A stretch of DNA of 64,000 nucleotides from CBDBKL01 sp965116215 (lineage in GTDB: Bacteria; Bdellovibrionota; Bdellovibrionia; Bdellovibrionales; JAKFYE01), in contig OZ220494.1 of the NCBI GenBank assembly GCA_965116215.1, positions 744,001-808,000 on the forward strand, in the 5' to 3' direction. Every line of letters begins with the position of its first letter. The first letter of the stretch is position 1. A program made the position numbers and the translations under genes. The notes beneath the pieces were generated by a model. It had not been told where the DNA came from and searched no databases. It saw nothing but the letters and a program-made list of their open reading frames with translations. Below are positions 1-8,459 of the stretch, one piece after another.

Positions 1-821
1 GCTTTAAACCATTCCGCAGCCAATTTATAATCTTTTGTGACACCCCTTCCTTTATAATATATCTCACCAAGTTCAAATTGAGCCCATACATAACCCTGTT
101 TTGCTGCTGCCTCAGCTGTTGTTCTCAAACTAGTTTGAGCCTCCTTATGCCCCTGCTCTACTGCAGCTTTAAACCATTCAAAAGCTTTTTGAGGATCTTT
201 TTTGACCCCATGTCCAAATTCATACATCTCACCCAGCTTATATTGAGCTTTTGCATGACCTTGTCTTGCCGCTGCTTCATGCCACTCCACAGCTGTTGGC
301 CAATCTCTTTCACCATTCTTGCTATGCTCTCCATAATAATACCTTTCAGCAAGCTGATATTGAGCCTCTGCATAACCTTGCTCCGCTGCCACTTTAAGCC
401 ATTTTAAACCCTTGTTGTAATCAAGAGGGAATGAAGCAGGCCGCCCACTAAAGTATATTCTAGAAAGGATCAACTGGGCTTCTGCATGACCCTGCTTTGC
501 TGCCGCTTTAAACCACTCCAAAGCTACTTTATAATCTCTTTCCTCAGCCTTCCGATAATTTTGAGCATCGATCTCATTTAAAATGACTTTATTCTTTACT
601 TTATTTTTCTGATAACTTCTTTCAATACCCCCTCCAAAGAAATACCTTTTCGCCAGCTCAAATTGAGCATCTGCATAACCTTGTTTTGCTTGGACTTCAA
701 GTTGTTTAAAATCTTCTGATTTTTCATTGGCCCCATACGCTAATGGAGCAGAAAAACAAATAGCAAAGAGTAAGGCCATATGGGCGAATACTATAGTCTT
801 TAGAAATGATTTTGGTTTCAT
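1..821 (-). CDS. secreted Sel1-repeat protein, cut by the left window edge
   Basis: The reading frame stays open from the ATG at 821 to base 1, so the 3' end lies outside the window (at least 273 codons). A strong Shine-Dalgarno (AAGGAG) sits about 8 nt before the ATG. The N-terminus is a signal peptide (hydrophobic stretch LLFAICFSAPLAYG), so export is expected. The rest is a series of Sel1-like repeats with recurring A-x-QGY/H-A-x-AQ and G-x-x-Y signatures. Sel1 repeats form alpha-solenoids that bind proteins. The signal peptide closely resembles those of the protease-Sel1 proteins at 59855 and 62407, but no protease domain is present here. The binding partner cannot be told from the sequence. 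Confidence 0.85.
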   Translation of the reverse strand, partial: MKPKSFLKTIVFAHMALLFAICFSAPLAYGANEKSEDFKQLEVQAKQGYADAQFELAKRYFFGGGIERSYQKNKVKNKVILNEIDAQNYRKAEERDYKVALEWFKAAAKQGHAEAQLILSRIYFSGRPASFPLDYNKGLKWLKVAAEQGYAEAQYQLAERYYYGEHSKNGERDWPTAVEWHEAAARQGHAKAQYKLGEMYEFGHGVKKDPQKAFEWFKAAVEQGHKEAQTSLRTTAEAAAKQGYVWAQFELGEIYYKGRGVTKDYKLAAEWFK

Positions 822-1013
822 GTTAAAGGCTCCTTTGTGTACGTGGACATTGTGGGACCCATATTCTTATTTTAAAAATCACCAATCTATATCTCTAATA
901 AGGTGACTTCAATGGCCTATCAAATCTCGGAGACAATGTATATATCAAATTATAAAAAAGTCTTTCACTAGAAACTCAAAACATGGATTAAGTAAGGCTA
1001 AACTACTTTATTG

Positions 1014-2372
1014 TTAGGGTTTCTTATTGATTGATGACAGATAATCTATAAGGTCAATTTTTGTTAAAATATATTGAGGACTCATTTTCCGATCCACAAC
1101 AACAATACTCGGTTTATCCAATAGCAACTCCTCAACTGATGAAAGAGGAGTTTCCAAATGAACGCTAGTGACATTTCTGTCCATAACCTGCTCAACTCTT
1201 TCAACAGGAGTAATATCTTGACCTGATAATAAACCCTCTAAAAGATTTTGTTCTCTTAACATCCCCACTAATTGTCCACTTTGTATAACAGGAATTTGTG
1301 AAAAACCTCTCTCTTTCATAATTTGAATAGCAGAAGCACAAGAGTCATCTGATTTCAAACAAAATAACTCCCCTTGAGGCCGTTTTAACTCAGACACTTT
1401 CCCCTTTAAACTCGCTAATTTTGTAAATCGATTTTCCTCCATCCATTTATCATCAATAAATTTTGTCATATAATTTCGAATACCATCCGGTAAGATCACA
1501 ACACAGTTTTGATCCTTACTCAGACTTCCTGCTTCTTGTAAGACACCATAGAGTGCAGCCCCCGAAGAACCACCACAGAGAATCCCCTCTGCTCTAATTA
1601 AGAGGCGAGCTAACATAAAAGATTGGCGATCATTAATTTTCACCCACTTATCAACACACGACCTATCTAAAACATCAGGGACAAAATCATACCCAATCCC
1701 TTCCACTTTATAGGGAGCCACAAAATCTCCACCCCCCAATACAGATCCTACAGGGTCCACTCCAATGATACGACAATTTGGATTCACTTCTTTTATCCTT
1801 TTGGAGATCCCTGTTACCGTCCCTCCTGTTCCAGCCCCCATTACAACCATATCCACCTTATTATCTAAAGCCTCTAATATTTCCAAAGCTGTACTTTCAT
1901 AGTGTGCTCTTGGATTATAAGGGTTGGCATACTGGTTAAGTATGTGCGCATTGGGTAATTCCTTTTGCATTTTTTTGGCCACACTAATGTGACTATCGGG
2001 AGCATCCCAAGCCGCCTCCGTTGGAGTACGAATAATCATTGCTCCCAATGCCTCTAAAACAACTTGTTTTTCTCGGCTCATTTTTTCCGGCATAGTAATG
2101 ATGACTTTATAACCCTTCACTGCCCCAGCTAGAGCAAGCCCTAAACCTGTATTCCCACTACTGGGTTCAATCAATGTGTCTCCAGGCTTAATCTGACCCT
2201 GGTCTTCTGCCTCTTCAATCATCTTTAAAGCAATACGGTCTTTGACAGAACCTGCAGGATTAAAAAATTCACACTTTGCATAAACAGTGCACTCCAGTTG
2301 TCGAACCACCCTATGAAGCCTAACAAGTGGAGTTTGGCCAATGGTTTCAAGAATAGAGTTTTGGACTTGCAT
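1014..2372 (-). CDS. cbs: cystathionine beta-synthase (PLP enzyme with C-terminal CBS pair)
   Basis: Condenses L-serine with homocysteine to cystathionine, the first step of transsulfuration, in the cytoplasm. The N-terminal fold-type II PLP domain (about residues 1-315) has the PLP lysine in NPAGSVKDR (about K44), the substrate loop EPSSGNTG and the glycine-rich TGGT phosphate loop. GGSSGAAL follows near residue 275. Residues of about 330-450 form two CBS motifs, as in eukaryotic-type synthases, whereas plain cysteine synthase CysK lacks them. An upstream ATG at 2402 is possible, but the ATG at 2372 has a purine-rich AAAGGGGTGG just before it and starts right at the conserved domain. O-acetylserine-dependent cysteine synthase activity is the alternative. 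The phosphopantetheinyl transferase gene lies just upstream on the same strand. Confidence 0.85.
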   Translation of the reverse strand: MQVQNSILETIGQTPLVRLHRVVRQLECTVYAKCEFFNPAGSVKDRIALKMIEEAEDQGQIKPGDTLIEPSSGNTGLGLALAGAVKGYKVIITMPEKMSREKQVVLEALGAMIIRTPTEAAWDAPDSHISVAKKMQKELPNAHILNQYANPYNPRAHYESTALEILEALDNKVDMVVMGAGTGGTVTGISKRIKEVNPNCRIIGVDPVGSVLGGGDFVAPYKVEGIGYDFVPDVLDRSCVDKWVKINDRQSFMLARLLIRAEGILCGGSSGAALYGVLQEAGSLSKDQNCVVILPDGIRNYMTKFIDDKWMEENRFTKLASLKGKVSELKRPQGELFCLKSDDSCASAIQIMKERGFSQIPVIQSGQLVGMLREQNLLEGLLSGQDITPVERVEQVMDRNVTSVHLETPLSSVEELLLDKPSIVVVDRKMSPQYILTKIDLIDYLSSINKKP

Positions 2373-2455
2373 AAGATCCACCCCTTTATTCAGAGATGTC
2401 ATAAGTTTTATAGGGGATCAATAAGAGGAATGGACACAGTGCAACCAAAATACCT

Positions 2456-3064
2456 CTATATTTCTTTCTTTATAGCTACACTGAGAAAATAATCTTGCCA
2501 CCTCCTCCATCGGACTTCATAAAAACCATCTGATTCCCCTTTACCTCCTTTACACATCAAAAGGGCAAAATGATCCTGAATATCTTTAATACAATATGAT
2601 TTCAATCTGTGATAAGAATTTTTGAGATCAGCTTTATAACAAGACTCTTTTATAACCCAAAAAGTCAGAAGATCTATTTTTGATAGATAACACTCTTCAT
2701 CTCTATTAATAAAAAATTTCTTTATATTAGAGTTTAAATCCCTTCTTTTCTCTATATCAATTCCTATTCCAAAAGAGGGGGATAAGGTGCCTACAGCTAT
2801 TGCTATATCATCAGTGTGTGACAGAGAATACTGTCGATGTGGCCACCTTATATCTTCAACAGAGACACTCTCTCCGCAGTCCAAAAGAACCCGATAGAGA
2901 CACTCCCTGCCAGCCGCCCAAGACAACCGTCTTTGTTCCAAAGAAAATTGTTTCATTCTATAAAATGGAGATGATTTTAATTCCTCTGAAATAGGTAAGG
3001 CATAAAAAAATAAATCTCTATCGAATTGAATAGTCTCTGCAATGATTTTCAAGTTCTTCTTCAT
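2456..3064 (-). CDS. 4'-phosphopantetheinyl transferase, Sfp/EntD type
   Basis: Transfers 4'-phosphopantetheine from CoA to a serine of a carrier protein, activating acyl or peptidyl carrier domains. The two family signatures are present: GIGIDIE (Mg-binding acidic residues, about residue 98) and FWVIKESCYKAD, the W-x-x-KE-x-x-x-KA motif, about residue 132. At 202 aa it matches the Sfp/EntD class rather than the smaller AcpS class. No polyketide or peptide synthetase is visible nearby, so it may serve fatty-acid ACP or a distant cluster. It precedes the cystathionine beta-synthase gene on the same strand and could share its transcript. No clear ribosome site precedes the ATG. Confidence 0.85.
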   Translation of the reverse strand: MKKNLKIIAETIQFDRDLFFYALPISEELKSSPFYRMKQFSLEQRRLSWAAGRECLYRVLLDCGESVSVEDIRWPHRQYSLSHTDDIAIAVGTLSPSFGIGIDIEKRRDLNSNIKKFFINRDEECYLSKIDLLTFWVIKESCYKADLKNSYHRLKSYCIKDIQDHFALLMCKGGKGESDGFYEVRWRRWQDYFLSVAIKKEI

Positions 3065-3179
3065 AAAAAATACAACCCAAATTTATTAATGACTTAATAT
3101 AAGCAAAAATTTTCCTCTGCGAAGATTACATCATTTATAAAATATTAAAAAGTAAATAGACACTTTAGAGCAAGCTCTA

Positions 3180-3256
3180 GCCAAGGCTTTTAGCCTTCGG
3201 CAGAGACGAGCTGCGGACCTCAGAGTTGTCTGAGATTTTCGAAGCCTTAAAAGAAT
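3180..3256 (+). repeat. partial copy (right half) of the long-hairpin repeat
   Basis: Carries the right half of the dispersed element: AAGGCTTTTAGCCTT hairpin, GACGAGCTGCGGACCTCAGAG block, and the CTCAGA/TCTGAG hairpin, ending at a degraded arm. It lies immediately before the full copy at 3280 in the same orientation. Confidence 0.8.
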
Positions 3257-3279
3257 TTGCACCACTCTGATAACGAAAT

Positions 3280-3473
3280 AGAGAAACAGTTTTTCTTAAG
3301 GCTTTCAAAACGAGTTCTCTGAGGCGCAGGGCGTATCTGCAGAAATACAGTTTGTTCTATCCCTGAATATATCGAGTTCTATCCAGCCAAGGCTTTTAGC
3401 CTTCGGCAGAGACGAGCTGCGGACCTCAGAGTTGTCTGAGATTTTGGAAGCCTTAAGAAAAACTGTTTCTCTT
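3280..3473 (+). repeat. full long-hairpin repeat with 25-bp perfect terminal inverted repeats
   Basis: Left arm 3280-3304 and right arm 3448-3472 are perfect reverse complements over 25 bp. Inside them, CTCTGAGG-CGCAG on the left can pair with CTGCG-x-CCTCAGAG on the right, with a small bulge, so the whole element folds into one long hairpin with a loop of roughly 80-100 nt. It sits between the divergent phosphopantetheinyl transferase and ankyrin genes. No flanking target duplication is obvious. The rest of the 3065-3677 gap shows no gene. Confidence 0.85.
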
Positions 3474-3677
3474 GTCATCTTATGTCATCTTATCAAAAGC
3501 AAATTTAATCTGGTTGCTGAAGGGGAAGATAAAAGTCTTTTTCCTACTCAGACCTATAAATAGATTAGACACCCTTGAAATTTATTCACTTAAAATAAAA
3601 TGACTCAGTTTTATCACTCAATAATGGTATAAAAACAAGGCAACAAGTTTAAATCTTAATGAAAGAGGTCTTATAAA

Positions 3678-4652
3678 ATGAAATCCTTAAGATGCATCAA
3701 TTCTTCAGTAGCACTCGTTTTACTTTTCTCCCTCTCTTTAGAAGCCAATTTATTTCTATTCACAACACAGGCCTCAAATACAGAAACTTCAAAGAGCTTA
3801 GAGATAAAAAGAGATGCCCTTTCTACAGCAATTATAGCCAATGATAGAAAAAAAATGAGATACCTTATTGCCACTCAACCAGAACTCATCAATGCCAAAG
3901 ATTTTCGTCAATACACTCCCCTTCACTGGTCGAGTTCTCGTGGGTTTTTGCAAGTAACACAATGGCTTATCGAGGCAGGTGCTGATGTCAATGCAAAAGA
4001 CATTGACGGATTTACCCCTCTACGACTGGCTATAATCAATGATCGAGAAAGTATTGTACTTCTTCTGCTCCAAGCCAATGCTGAAGTTAATACCCAATAC
4101 AAAACAGGAAAAAGTGATCTAGATATCGCATGGCAAATTGGAAATCTCAATACGGTAAATGCACTGATTGAACATGGTGCGGAAAAAGGAGAAGCACAAA
4201 AAAATATTCTAAATTTTGTTAAAGCCACTCTGAAACAGGCGGCAAAAAAAATAAATGGAGGAACAGCTACAGAAAGATATGCCAATCTACGTGGAGTTAC
4301 CCCTTTGCACATAGCTGCTCGCAGAGGAGATACAAAATTCTTAAGATCTGTGTTGCCCAAGGAATCCCTTTACAGCGATTTTGGTTATTATAATCTATCT
4401 TCTACTACCTATGACAACGACTATAATAATAATTTTGACCCCTCATTGCCGACACTAAATCTCAACATTCGAGACCACTATGGTTGGACCCCTCTCCACT
4501 ATGCCTATTTCCACAACCAGATTGAATTTGCTGAATTACTGATTCAGGCCGGTGCCAGTACAAGGGCGAAAAACATTAATGGAAACACACCTATGGATTT
4601 CAAAAATATAAGAAATTACAAATCACCTTTAGAATCCAGAATGCCTTATTGA
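3678..4652 (+). CDS. secreted ankyrin-repeat protein
   Basis: A 324-aa protein with an N-terminal signal peptide (hydrophobic core about residues 10-32), then ankyrin repeats. Clear repeat units are TPLHWSSSRGFLQVTQWLIE with GADVNAKD, then DGFTPLRLA, VTPLHIAARRGDTKFL and WTPLHYAYFHNQIEFAELLI with GASTRAKN. A low-complexity Tyr/Asn/Asp segment (about residues 238-255) interrupts the array. Ankyrin repeats bind proteins, so an envelope or secreted binding role is likely; the target is unknown. The start is set by AGAGG about 10 nt before the ATG. It has no same-strand partner: the next gene is convergent and the upstream gap holds the long-hairpin repeat. Confidence 0.85.
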   Translation: MKSLRCINSSVALVLLFSLSLEANLFLFTTQASNTETSKSLEIKRDALSTAIIANDRKKMRYLIATQPELINAKDFRQYTPLHWSSSRGFLQVTQWLIEAGADVNAKDIDGFTPLRLAIINDRESIVLLLLQANAEVNTQYKTGKSDLDIAWQIGNLNTVNALIEHGAEKGEAQKNILNFVKATLKQAAKKINGGTATERYANLRGVTPLHIAARRGDTKFLRSVLPKESLYSDFGYYNLSSTTYDNDYNNNFDPSLPTLNLNIRDHYGWTPLHYAYFHNQIEFAELLIQAGASTRAKNINGNTPMDFKNIRNYKSPLESRMPY

Positions 4653-4722
4653 TCGATACCTACCCCTTCGAAGTTTTAACAAAACCCTAATTTGGCTCTG
4701 AGGTGAGATACACAAATAATAA

Positions 4723-6873
4723 TTATGAATAAAAATGTGCCTCTTTCTCTGCCATTTTTAACAAAGGGCGAGAAGGCTGAAAGCGATCACCCATATTATC
4801 CGACCATTCCCTTAATGACCTGACAATCTCCTTAACTGTCATTATATCTGCATATTTTAAAAGCCCACCACGAAAAGGGGGAAATCCTATTCCCATAATC
4901 ATTGCCAAATCCACTTGCTCTGCAGTGTCAATGATCTGATCCTCAAAGAGAGCAAGGGCCGCTTCATTAATCATCGCAAAAATACCTCGATGAACGACAA
5001 CTTTTTCATCTAAATTTTTTGAAGAGTGACTATAGGCTCCTATATCCACAGCACCCTTAACTCCATTTTCATCATATTTATAAAAGCCTTTTTTATTTTT
5101 CTTTCCTAGCCTTCCCATCTGAATAATTTCTGACATCAAAGACGAAGGTTTTGCTCTCTTTCCAAAAGCAGTTTCAAAAACACTTGCAACTTTAGAAGCA
5201 ACATCAATACCGATTTCATCAATCAGGTGTAGAGGGCCCATTGGCATTCCAAACCTAAGGTAAGCATTATCTATCTCATCTATACTCAAGCCTTCTTCCA
5301 AAAGATATATCGCCTCATTTAAGTAAGGCAAAAGCAATCTATTCACTAAAAAACCTGGTCCATCTTTAACCACAACTGGAAACTTTCCCGATCGCTTAGC
5401 CAAATCAAAAACTGTTGCACACACTTTATCACTTGTTTTTTCACCACGAATAATTTCAACTAAAGGCATTTTATGAACAGGGTTAAAAAAGTGCATCCCT
5501 GCAAAATTCTCTGGTCGCAGACACCCTTTTGCCATCTCGGTCACGCTCAAGGATGAAGTATTGGTCGCTATAATACACTCCTCATGACAATACCCTTCAA
5601 TTTCTCCAATGACTTTTTTCTTAATTTCCATATCCTCAACAATAGCCTCAACAACTAAATCCAAGCTTTGAAAACCATCAAAGTCCGTCCCTCCACTGAT
5701 ACGACTCAACTTCTGTTGCATCTCATACTGATTTATACGTCGACGCTTTAAAACCCTCTCCCAAATCTTTCGAGCTGTATTCAATCCAAGAGCTATAGCT
5801 TTGGTATTAATATCCTTCAAGCGCACCTCAAAACCCTTATCAGCAAAGAGCTGTGCAATCCCTCCCCCCATCGTTCCTGCCCCTAATACACCTATTTTTT
5901 TTAATTTCCGAGGCTGAACACTTCTATCAGAAATCCCCGTTTTTTTCTTTATCCCCTCTGTAAGATAGAACAAATCAATTAAATTCTTACTCACATTTGT
6001 AATACAAACTTCACTAAAACCCTGAGCTTCTACCTCTAAACACTTACCACGATCCTTAACATCATAGGTTCGCTGAATCACTTCCAAAGCTTTTAAAGGA
6101 GCTGGATAATGCCCTTTTGTTTTCTTCAATAAAACCTTACGGGCTTTTGAAAACACAATAAGACGCCCCACTGTACTTTCTAAAAAGTGTTGCATCATCC
6201 CCTTTGAGGAAAATCTTTTGCGCCTTTTCTTAGATCCCCTAGCCATCACCTCCTGAGCCATCTTAAAAGTCTCTTTTTCCAAAATAACCGAAGGAACACA
6301 GCGGTCCACTAATCCCATTTTCAATGCCTTTTCGCCGCTGACAGACTTACCGACCAGAATAATATCTAAAGACAACCCTAGGCCCACAATCCGAGGTAAT
6401 CGTATACACCCCCCAAATCCTGGAATGACCCCTAGCTTCACCTCTGGCAAACCAATACGTGTCTTTTTGTCATTTGAACAAATGCGATAATCACAAGCCA
6501 ATGCCAGTTCACAACCTCCTCCTAAAGCTGCACCATGAATAGCGGCAATGACAGGTATAGGTAAATCTTCTAACATATTGATAATTTTCTGACCTGCACG
6601 AACAACGTTTATAGCATCTTCTTTTTTATGAAGGCCCTTTATTTCTGCAATGTCAGCACCTGCAATGAATATGTTTGGTGTTCTAGATATTAAAATAATT
6701 GCCTTAAAATGAGAGTTGCGAATTTCTCCCAAAATTTCTTCTATACGTTTCATCACAGGGCTGGAAAGTGTATTCACCTTTTCGCCAATAAATTCTAAAA
6801 GGCCAATATCACCATGAGAAACAAGTCTTAAACTCTCTTGAGTACCTCTCTCTCCTGTTGTTCTATTTTCCAA
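4723..6873 (-). CDS. fadJ: fatty acid oxidation complex alpha subunit (FadJ/FadB type)
   Basis: Bifunctional beta-oxidation enzyme. The N-terminal enoyl-CoA hydratase domain (about residues 15-300) has the oxyanion segment AGADIAEIKG and both catalytic glutamates (about E122 in GGGCELALA and E144 in GLPEVKLG). The C-terminal 3-hydroxyacyl-CoA dehydrogenase (about residues 325-700) opens with the NAD-binding GVLGAGTMGGGIAQ and has the catalytic histidine region FFNPVHKMPLVE. At 716 aa it is full length. The start is a TTG one base after the thiolase stop codon, with AGAGG of the thiolase end as ribosome site, so the two genes are translationally coupled. The complex feeds acetyl-CoA and NADH into central metabolism. 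Confidence 0.93.
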   Translation of the reverse strand: MENRTTGERGTQESLRLVSHGDIGLLEFIGEKVNTLSSPVMKRIEEILGEIRNSHFKAIILISRTPNIFIAGADIAEIKGLHKKEDAINVVRAGQKIINMLEDLPIPVIAAIHGAALGGGCELALACDYRICSNDKKTRIGLPEVKLGVIPGFGGCIRLPRIVGLGLSLDIILVGKSVSGEKALKMGLVDRCVPSVILEKETFKMAQEVMARGSKKRRKRFSSKGMMQHFLESTVGRLIVFSKARKVLLKKTKGHYPAPLKALEVIQRTYDVKDRGKCLEVEAQGFSEVCITNVSKNLIDLFYLTEGIKKKTGISDRSVQPRKLKKIGVLGAGTMGGGIAQLFADKGFEVRLKDINTKAIALGLNTARKIWERVLKRRRINQYEMQQKLSRISGGTDFDGFQSLDLVVEAIVEDMEIKKKVIGEIEGYCHEECIIATNTSSLSVTEMAKGCLRPENFAGMHFFNPVHKMPLVEIIRGEKTSDKVCATVFDLAKRSGKFPVVVKDGPGFLVNRLLLPYLNEAIYLLEEGLSIDEIDNAYLRFGMPMGPLHLIDEIGIDVASKVASVFETAFGKRAKPSSLMSEIIQMGRLGKKNKKGFYKYDENGVKGAVDIGAYSHSSKNLDEKVVVHRGIFAMINEAALALFEDQIIDTAEQVDLAMIMGIGFPPFRGGLLKYADIMTVKEIVRSLREWSDNMGDRFQPSRPLLKMAEKEAHFYS

Positions 6874-6874
6874 T

Positions 6875-8161
6875 TTAGGCCTCTCTTTCCAAAATCATAG
6901 CTCCACCCTGTCCTCCACCAATACACAATGTGGCCAATCCATATTGCACACCCTTTCTAGCCATCTCTTTCATTAAAGTTAAAACTAATCGTGTGCCGGT
7001 AGCACCTACAGGATGTCCTAAAGCAATGGCCCCACCATTGACATTTAATATCTCCAAAGGAATTTGACCAAGAGCCTGCCTTCGTCCCAACTTTTCCCTA
7101 GCAAACTCCTCAGATTCAAAGGCCTTCAAGCAGGCTAAAACTTGTGCAGCAAAAGCTTCATTGAGTTCGATAAGCCCTATATCTTTTAATTCGAGTCCTG
7201 CTCGATTTAAAGCTAAGGCCGTTGCATATACAGGGCCCAAACCCATACGTTCAGGCTCTAATCCTACAAAGGCATATGATTTTATTCTCACCAAAGGACA
7301 TTGCCCCAAGGCTTCAGCTTTTTTACGACTCATCATAAGGACCATTGCTGCACCATCGGTAATAGGGCAAGAGTTTCCGACCGTCACCGTTCCATACTTA
7401 CGGTCAAAATAAGGTCTTAATTTCTGCAATTGCTCTACACTTTGATTTTCTCGAGGGCCAATATCATCTTCGATCACTTCCTTGTGAGGAATAAAAAAAG
7501 GTGAAATCTCTTCTCTTAAACGCTCTTTGTGCAACACAGTCCTTCGATGACTGTTTAAAGCATATTCATCCTGCTCTTCTCTAGAAATGTTAAATTCCTT
7601 AGCTAACACCTCTGCCGTCTGTCCCATATTTAATCCTGAAAAAGGGTCTGTTAAGCCTTCAATAAGAGCCACTCGAGGTTTTAAATCTCTGAGTTTAAAC
7701 TTTTTTAACCACATCAACTTCTGCCCTATTGTTTTTGCACCCATAACTTTACGAAAGATGTTTACAAAAGACTTTGTAAACAAAAGTGGCATATTCGACA
7801 TACTTTCTGTGCCTCCGGCAATCACGGTATCAGCTTGACCTGCGCAAATTTTATCAAAACCCGCAGCAATACTTTCTAATGCTGATGCACAATTACGATG
7901 AACCGTATGTGCTGAAACTTTTTGAGGAAGACCTGCATTTAAAGCCACAACACGTGAAATGTTAGCAGCAGTTGATGGATTCCCCGTATTACCAATAATG
8001 ACCTCATCAATCTCTTGACTATGAAGCCCTGTCTTTATCAACAATTCCTTAAGAGCCACTTGTCCCAGCTCAACAGCAGAAACTGTATCAAATTTTAAAC
8101 CTGACTTAACAAAGGGCGTTCGTGTTCCTTCAACAATCACAACATCTTTTAGATCAGACAC
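6875..8161 (-). CDS. fadI: acetyl-CoA acyltransferase, beta subunit of the FadJ complex (thiolase)
   Basis: Thiolytic cleavage of 3-ketoacyl-CoA to acetyl-CoA and a shortened acyl-CoA. Active-site residues are all visible: nucleophilic Cys about residue 91 in HRNCASALES, His in GHPVGATG near the C-terminus, and the second Cys in LCIGGGQGG. Length (428 aa) and the long loop around residues 130-180 fit the FadI class of trifunctional complexes. The start is GTG with an ideal AGGAGG 8 nt upstream. It is the first gene of a two-gene operon with fadJ. The divergent maeB lies about 300 bp away. Confidence 0.93.
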   Translation of the reverse strand: MSDLKDVVIVEGTRTPFVKSGLKFDTVSAVELGQVALKELLIKTGLHSQEIDEVIIGNTGNPSTAANISRVVALNAGLPQKVSAHTVHRNCASALESIAAGFDKICAGQADTVIAGGTESMSNMPLLFTKSFVNIFRKVMGAKTIGQKLMWLKKFKLRDLKPRVALIEGLTDPFSGLNMGQTAEVLAKEFNISREEQDEYALNSHRRTVLHKERLREEISPFFIPHKEVIEDDIGPRENQSVEQLQKLRPYFDRKYGTVTVGNSCPITDGAAMVLMMSRKKAEALGQCPLVRIKSYAFVGLEPERMGLGPVYATALALNRAGLELKDIGLIELNEAFAAQVLACLKAFESEEFAREKLGRRQALGQIPLEILNVNGGAIALGHPVGATGTRLVLTLMKEMARKGVQYGLATLCIGGGQGGAMILEREA

Positions 8162-8378
8162 TTTTATTGCCTCCTCTTAATAAAACATCATAACGTATGC
8201 GTCTTAATCATTCTGTTTATCGTAAGTGAAGTTTCCAAGAAATGCATCACTTCATCCTGTAATCAACAACTCCATTTTTCCTCTTAGTTTAAAGTCCAGT
8301 TGTAAAAACCAATATCTCATAATGACATACTTCAAACTCCCTATAAGAAGAAAAATCCAACGGTCTTCTAATAAGGCA

Positions 8379-8406
8379 TTGACTCATTGCGCTGGTTCCC
8401 ATAATA
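8379..8406 (+). promoter_or_regulatory. possible sigma-70 promoter of maeB
   Basis: TTGACT at 8379-8384 is followed after 15-16 nt by CATAAT/ATAATA (8400-8406). A second possible -10 box, TATAAT, is at 8434-8439 but lacks a good -35. The gap 8162-8459 between fadI and maeB holds no gene I can support. This is pattern recognition only. Confidence 0.3.
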
Positions 8407-8459
8407 GTGCATTCTATAAAGCTTAAGGTAAAATATAATCATTTCCCTCTGGAGGAGCG

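Noticed and set aside
3280..3473. Insertion-sequence remnant or transposable element with a transposase
   Set aside because: Terminal inverted repeats exist, but no transposase fragment or clear target duplication was seen. A MITE-like origin remains possible, and covarying arms argue for structural upkeep.
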